The position numbers and the translations under genes are program-made. A DNA stretch of 64,000 nt from Hermatobates lingyangjiaoensis. Its lineage: Eukaryota; Arthropoda; Insecta; Hemiptera; Hermatobatidae. Under the pieces are notes generated by a model. That model saw only the letters and a program-made list of their open reading frames with translations. It searched no databases and was not told the DNA's origin. Where the stretch lies: positions 6,327,001 to 6,391,000 of the forward strand of contig JAPFBL010000068.1 in assembly GCA_026182355.1 (NCBI GenBank), given 5' to 3'. Positions 58,395-64,000 of the stretch are shown here, piece after piece; position 1 is the first letter of the stretch, and every line of letters starts with the position of its first letter.

Positions 58395-58446
58395 CAGTTT
58401 GATATTTTTTTACTAATAGCAGGGTTGAGTGTAGGCCACTCCAGAT
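58395..58446 (+). mobile_element. HINE-like family 3' end, solo
   Basis: AGTTTGATAT, a TACTAATAGCAGGGTTGAG remnant of the sub-terminal palindrome, the hairpin GAGTG-TAGGC-CACTC (58427-58441) and CCAGATT. Only about 50 bases of the element are present. Confidence 0.75.
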
Positions 58447-60189
58447 TCCTTTCAATAAAACTATTTCGATGAAAAGAAAATTGATTGGACTAAAAGTTTA
58501 TTTTCCGTCTGTATTCTCTGCCAACCACCCATAGCAAGCTATTTATTCCATACGATGTTCTCTAAAGTAATGCACTTTAGATGCCATAAATACGTATCTT
58601 TTTGAAAACACAAATATTATAATTATTGATCTCCAAATGGTTAAAGCATGAAATAATTAAGTATCATACACCAATAATACACCTTTCATGTATTAGAAGT
58701 GTACATAATGGTCGTCCACACAGAGATCTGGTAGCTGCTGAATCATTCCAATGATAACTGTGCTGTGTATTGACAAGGGTTCCGTTAATCAGGTGTTTTG
58801 TTAAGATTCAATTAGGTTAACTCCAATGACTATGGTTTTCGATTGAATCCAATAATCTAGCAAAAATACTATTCATAAGGCTTGGCTATAGTCAGACATT
58901 TTCTTTTTCTGGTAGTCCATTGTCACAAACCTTGTATACAATTTCACATATATTGTTAGGTTGGAAAGTTTGACCACGAAGAAAACACTAAAACTTTCAA
59001 GATATGGTTCCTCTATAAATCTTATTTAACATTTATAAATTTCATTAAACTTTATAAAAAGTTGAACATATAAAATTAATTTCAAAAACTATTTTTATAA
59101 TTTTGTCTTTAGTTTTCACATGTATTTCTCATAGATTTAACGTGACACTCCACGTAAATTTACAAAACTTTTATAATTAAATTGTTTTCGTTCATTATTA
59201 TAAAAGAAATATACGATTTACAAAAATAATAGAATTTGAGTTATCTTTTATATAGAAATATTGCGCAAGAGGATCTTCCATCTATTTTGCACGTTGATTA
59301 CTCACTAACTATTTTAACTCTATGCAAATAGCAAGCAGTAGAAGTGAACGTCTTCAAAAAATAGAGCAAATGGAAAAAAATCATTTGACATTTATAATCA
59401 GGGCTCTAAACACAAATAAAATTAGTTCTAACTTTTTGGAATGACTAACAAAAGCCCTTTATGTTTGTAGTATTGGAAAAATACTGATTACGTTAAAGTT
59501 TGCCATGACTAACTAGCCAACACCAGCTGCTATATTGATAAACCAGTCAATACTGCAACTCAATGTTTTTCTATTATCCTTTGCTACATAAATTTACAGA
59601 TCTTAGTGTTAATAACAAAAATATATACACTACACTATCAAAGCAAATGCAAGGTCACGAACAAAAATAAATTATACTTTCTTGATGTCTTCCTCTCGAC
59701 ACTTGTAATTTTTAAACAAAATACAGTTTCATTAGATAGTTCAGTGTGAGGTCTTTCTCTCACAGTATTCTTTTATAGAATTTAATAAAAGTCCAATATC
59801 TACTTGCCAAACATACTTTCATTTCTTCCTATATTTCATAAAAGAGAAATGTTACATAGTTTACTTGTATTTTCAAAACAAGTGCATTGCATCCAACTGT
59901 TTTCTAGCAACTTTTATCATTGCATTTTTCCATACTTTTCAATGATAAACGAATATTAAACGTAAAAAAATATTAAATTTTAAAGAATACATAAGATATG
60001 TTAGATCTATCTCTGAACCATTTAAGTAATTGTGTAAATATTCATTACTTTTAATAAATCAATGTACATTAATTAAATCATTCTAAATCATTAAAGATAA
60101 ATTACATTTTTTCTTAATTATTATATTAATTAATTGCTTCTTGTAGCAGATAATTTATTCCGAATACCAGATGAATGAATACCAATTCA
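58447..60189. other. AT-rich non-coding stretch
   Basis: No gene or shared repeat recognised. Confidence 0.45.
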
Positions 60190-60330
60190 TACCAGCAACG
60201 TGGCCTCTAACATTTGGACACCACTCATCCACCCAACTACACTGACTGATTTAAAAAAAAAAAAAAAAATTACGCCAAAAAAGGACTTTAGACTCAAAAG
60301 ACATAAATTTGCCATAATCTTGGGATCTTT
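60190..60330 (-). mobile_element. HINE-like family fragment, degraded, reverse
   Basis: ACGTGGCCTCTAACATTTGG, ACACCACTCATCCACCCAAC, an A-run and AAAAAGGACTTTAGACTCAAA follow the order of the reverse-oriented microsatellite region of the family (compare 38.07-38.18 kb). The short overlapping frame is an artefact. Confidence 0.55.
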
Positions 60331-61309
60331 TTTTCATTATTTATGTATTTTTTTGCATAAAGTTTTATATGAAGAATATAATCTGATATAACTGAATATT
60401 AACTGATAAACGGAAAAGGAATTGACGCAAATAAACAATTTTATTTTGATCTAGAAATAAATTACAACAATGACTTTTATTTACAACAAGAAGTAATAGA
60501 TCTTAAATTTGTTAAAAGGAGTAATATTAGATTCAGAGTGTTTATAAAAGAGATAGAGAGTTAAGTTCAAGGTGTGTGAGATTGTTGACGAGCGAAGGCG
60601 TGTAGTTTGCCCTCACATCAGACGAAAATAACCCGTCAGATAAACGAACAAGCTTCCAGTAAATCACAACACACCAGACTCAATACACCTCCATTCTTAA
60701 CCTCTTTTATTATCCCCTATCTAGCGATGCAAAGTGTGTCATTCATATTACATCCATTCAATTATTTCTTCGAATTGTGTTCGAACAACAGATCCACTTT
60801 GATATGACGCTCATGTAATGCTTAGTAAACAGTCAAAAACAAAAAAAAAAGCATTTACAATATTTTTAAAACATCATTGTTGCTAAAAAAATGTTTTTCA
60901 TTTTGTTAGATATATATATAATTAAGTATTACTCAAAGCACAGAAGGTAAAAATAGTTATATACTAGTAAGAAAATTTCTATAAACACTAGTAAGAGCGT
61001 GTAAATTAATTATGAAACTCCGATATGTAATTTATTATAATCAATAACACTTCCCAGAACTCAAGAGATGAAAAGGATTTCAAAAGCATTGAAAAGTATT
61101 TAAATGTTATGTTAAATATGAATTAATAATCGGTTACAACTAATGTATAACAGAATAAACCGGGTTGTCCAACCATAGTCAATAGCGATAGATCACAAGT
61201 TAACTGAAGGGGAGGTCAGTCTGAAATATCTCAGCCAAGTTATATACTGGCCAGCTGTATGAACATTTTTGAAAGTACATATAAATAAATAGTAATATAA
61301 CATGATTTA
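60331..61309. other. AT-rich stretch with a less A/T-rich patch
   Basis: About 60540-60800 is less A/T-rich. TTTATAAAAGAGATAGAGAG at about 60541-60560 would serve as a TATA-type word, and a 66-codon frame follows at 60607, but no promoter evidence or domain exists. Nothing else is supported. Confidence 0.3.
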
Positions 61310-61558
61310 TTAGTCGATATAAAAATGAAAAAAATCATTAAAATTTTGAAGTAGTTCCCTGGTCATAGAAACCCGCGTTAAAATATATAATATATGTACC
61401 GCAGCTTCGGTATTAACGACTTTCAAACTAAGCTGTTCCAGTCTCCTGACAGTCTTACGAATATGAGGTGGTAATTCCCAAATGAGTTGTCCAAAAGACA
61501 TTGAGACACTTTTTTGAAACACTTTAATAGATATGAACAATTCAAAATGTTTAAACAT
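61310..61558 (-). pseudogene. Penelope-like element N-terminal fragment
   Basis: An 82-codon frame contains FGQLIWELPPHIRKTVRRLE, then QLSLKVVNTEAAVHIL and MTRELLQNF. The RRLEQLSLKVVNTEAAV block is the same as in the fragments at 8.5 and 26.1-26.4 kb. It is on the same strand as the GIY-YIG part of the PLE ending at 61742 and lies about 190 bases beyond that end, the arrangement expected if a second element copy follows in tandem. No reverse transcriptase follows to the left. The frame is interrupted at both ends. Confidence 0.6.
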
Positions 61559-61741
61559 TTTTGAAAAATTGGAAATTTTAAATTTTTTTTAAAAAACAAT
61601 TAAACAATTTAAACAATTTTGAAATAAACTAAAGAATATAAATAAATGTTAGCAGGTCCAAACAAGTTACTAAATAGAAAACAGTTTGTCATCCTGTCGT
61701 AGGCCAATAAATTAGCATCCCTAATCTTCTTGTAACTGTTT

Positions 61742-62500
61742 TCAAAAAATTTTCATGCTTGGTATTATGCCCATATCGCATGTCTGGCCATTAATTGAGG
61801 GATTTAAATTTTTGATATATAAAGCTTCTAAAATATGGAGCCTGTGGATATCTCTTTCTTTTCTTAGGATTGACGTCCCGTCCCATCCACAAGCATTTCA
61901 CGTGTTAAGGGGATATTATGTACTTCTCTGGAATGTTTTTTAGAGGCTCCTTTTTTGAGGTGAAGGGTGAGGCGTCGGGAAAGTTTGTCCGTAGTAAACC
62001 CTATGTAACAAGTAGGAAGGGCTCCACAGATCCCTTTATTACAGGTATACTTGTACACAAGGTGGCTATTCTGAAGGTCCGGGATATTATTATGAGAGGA
62101 ATTCTGAAGGATAAGATGTTTAGTTTTGGAATTTTTTATAATAAATTCTTAGAGCTACTTTATCATGATTACAAGTAGGGGTGACATTCTTATAGACGAT
62201 CTTTTTTATAGCACGTTCATCTTGTCTATAATTAGCATGCATATATGCGCGGTAATATAGGCAAATAGTAGTTCCTGAGTTGGTAGTAGGTTCTTCACCA
62301 ACCTTAGTGTACCATTTGTCCATATGTTGTTTAATGACACGGGAAACTTCTTTATTGGAGAAACCGTTATTCACAAGAATTTGAGTGGATTTCTCAACTT
62401 CTTCGTGCACGTGTTCGAATCGCTACAATGGGTAAAGGCCCTTTTAGCATATGCTGAAATGATGGCTTTGGCGGTATTGTTCAGGGCATTCACTATGCCC
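61742..62500 (-). pseudogene. Penelope-like element: linker and GIY-YIG endonuclease, broken
   Basis: Retroelement protein C-terminal half, read leftward with about three frameshifts. Order: thumb/linker AIISAYAKRAFTHCS (about 62485-62430); STQILVNNGFSNKEV (62391-62340); ICLYYRAYMHANY..DERAIKKIVYKNV (about 62275-62185), the conserved linker block; KTKHLILQ; then the endonuclease VYKYTCNKGICG with the YIG word at 62007-61999 and the catalytic-type Arg in LSRRLTLHL, followed by HILEALYIKNLNPSINGQ (about 61840-61790) and a TGA at 61742. The HILEA glutamate is the conserved acidic residue of the fold. Cys pairs before YIG resemble the zinc-binding form of PLE endonucleases. Frame changes at about 62410, 62122 and 61870 make it non-coding. 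In the live element the domain nicks target DNA for primed reverse transcription. Confidence 0.9.
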
Positions 62501-62510
62501 GTTTAAACAA

Positions 62511-62850
62511 AGCCCCATTAGGTGTTCTTTTTTTAATTTTTATTTAGGTTATATTGAAAGAGAATTTTTTAACGATCTAAAAAGCCCTTAATCCATGCGC
62601 GTTATATTGACGATATCTTTCTCCTTGCCAATGATACTAAACAGATTGAGCTTTTACGACTAGAGTTACAAAATGCCTTAGGACTTAACCTTACCGTAGA
62701 ATATAGTGTCAATGGTACTTTACCTTTTTTGGATGTTTTAACTAAACAAACTCCACTTACTTTTAGTACTTCTGTTTACAGAAAAAATACCTTAGCTTTG
62801 TTCATGACAGATGAGACAAATCTTGCAAAAGCCATATTGAAGTAATGCAA
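62511..62850 (+). pseudogene. Penelope-like element: reverse-transcriptase palm, inverted relative to its endonuclease
   Basis: Read rightward: PLGVL (62515-62529), then in another frame FNFYLGYIEREFFNDLKSP (62532-62588), then after a further shift ARYIDDIFLLAND with the catalytic YIDD at 62603-62614, LRLELQNALGLNLTVEYS, GTLPFLDVLTK and SVYRKNT (about 62775-62795), ending near 62843. RYxDDIF, LPFLDV and VYRK in this order are the hallmark of Penelope-like reverse transcriptases. The fingers region is absent. It faces away from the GIY-YIG part (61742-62500), although in an intact element both are one frame on one strand. Two frameshifts are present. Confidence 0.88.
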
Positions 62851-64000
62851 TTAATACTTTTAACAATAAATACATACAGATTGGTGAGCAGGTATTTGTC
62901 AAGTACTCATTATAGCTCTTGTCATATTAAATTTGTATCGGAAATATCCTGTCATTAATGTGTATCACAAAATCGACAACCCTCTCGTATGATTGCTTAA
63001 ATCAATTCAATAGTTCATAGTTCTAAATAGAAAAATGAAACTGAACTTATTGAATAGCAGTATAAAATAATCTGAATGGCAAAACATTTTTTAAAAATAA
63101 TTATAATAAAATTGGGATTTTTTATTATTGAAATAACAATAATAATAATTATACTGAAATTACTATTGTAGTGATTATTTCTAGTGCTATATGAACAAAT
63201 ATTTTTTTAGTTATTTCGTTAATGTTAGCTTGTACTATTTCATGAAATGATTCATGTTTATTACTTGTAGATATCACACATCTAAAATTTTTCTAGTGAA
63301 TTTTAAATGCACATATTCTTAACAATTTTGTTTTACCAGATGTGAACGTTTATAAATCTGAGAGGAAAGCTGAAAATATTCATCAGTATTTCGATAATAA
63401 TGATGTTGAAAGAATACGTATATCAACGAAAAAATCTCTTTTAAATGACAAAAAACAGAAAAAAATTAGATTGGAACGGTGTATCGAACGAGTTTATTTG
63501 CATCTTTAATACCCTATGGTATTCTATTACAAATATCTCTATAATCTAAATGGATTCAACCTGAGTAGAAATAATTTGGGATCGTTTTTAATATTATATT
63601 CAACAAAGTCTTAAACAAGTATATTAAAAAAACTTTTAAACTCATTATCAAGAGCCTCAGCTAATTTATGTATTAGATGTAATAACATATCAGAATTATT
63701 CAGTTTGATTCCCTAAATGCAGCATATAATTGTTAACTATATGGTTCATTAGGAACGGGCTCATTAAATAGTGTATACTTAAGTCAAAGCTTCTCTGTTG
63801 ATAACTGGTTTAATTTTTTTTGCGTAATTAATTTAATTTCCCTATTCTTGTAATTCCATTATTTTTTGTATTCATAAGAACAATAACTTCATATAAACAA
63901 ACAAAAGTAATAACATAGTTTTGCTATTTCTTGTGCTATGAATTACCCCAAGATTCATTACATATTCAATTTGATATTAATTGGATGCCTCTGTGAGTTA
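62851..64000. other. AT-rich non-coding stretch
   Basis: No gene, RNA or shared repeat recognised to the end of the window. Confidence 0.5.

Noticed and set aside
60541..60810. LTR or promoter with TATA word and following 66-codon frame
   Set aside because: No matching second LTR, no TG..CA ends and no domain in the frame.
1..64000. CRISPR arrays, bacterial operons or phage genes
   Set aside because: No regularly spaced repeats with unique spacers, no ribosome-binding-site/ORF structure; everything fits animal nuclear DNA.

Overview
This window is strongly AT-rich animal nuclear DNA with no intact host gene visible in it. Long A/T runs, (TA)n, (TG)n, (TC)n and (GA)n microsatellites, no operon structure, no reading frame longer than 127 codons, and a mixture of animal-type mobile elements all point to a metazoan. 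An invertebrate, possibly an arthropod, fits the repeat types best, but I cannot name a species. What can be annotated is almost entirely the remains of transposable elements. Boundaries of repeats are by-eye estimates from comparing copies inside the window.

Layout. 0-9.9 kb: a broken Helitron-type (Pif1-like) helicase C-terminus (3.26-3.85 kb), a hAT-like terminal sequence (7.34 kb), a Penelope-like element (PLE) N-terminal fragment (8.44-8.56 kb) beside a ribozyme-like hairpin, and the C-terminal end of a non-LTR retrotransposon (9.78-9.94 kb). A ~470-bp dispersed repeat precedes both the helicase and the non-LTR remnant. 12.75-18.5 kb: copies of a ~2-kb interspersed family, a less AT-rich block with a ~95-bp direct repeat (15.3-15.95 kb), and a near-perfect 35-bp inverted-repeat MITE (16.95-17.04 kb). 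18.5-25 kb: AT-rich sequence with two short coding-like frames (20.3-20.7 kb) and a (TC)n tract. 25.3-26.4 kb: a broken hAT transposase start and two opposite-facing PLE N-terminal pieces. 28.5-29.5 kb: PLE-associated repeats carrying two hammerhead-like motifs. 31.6-31.8 kb: a tRNA-derived SINE. 35.7-35.8 kb: an isolated GC-rich island. 37.4-38.25 kb: a broken transposon-type protein fragment and a family copy. 42.6-49.3 kb: two long family copies flanking direct repeats and a third hammerhead-like motif. 50.7-60.3 kb: further family copies and an inverted repeat surrounding a GIY-YIG-like fragment. 61.3-62.9 kb: a clear but broken PLE whose reverse-transcriptase part and GIY-YIG part face away from each other.

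Two stories join these pieces. First, the ~2-kb family has palindromic sub-terminal ACTTTACT/AGTAAAGT repeats at both ends, a (TG/GTGGG)n microsatellite at one fixed site, and a terminal GAGTG-loop-CACTC hairpin followed by T. That architecture resembles Helentron-associated elements (HINE/DINE-1 type), and a Helitron-type helicase remnant lies in the same window. Second, PLE debris is spread over the window (N-terminal KVVN-motif pieces, reverse transcriptase, GIY-YIG endonuclease) together with hammerhead-like RNA motifs, a combination known from this retroelement class. The remaining long stretches are unremarkable AT-rich DNA.
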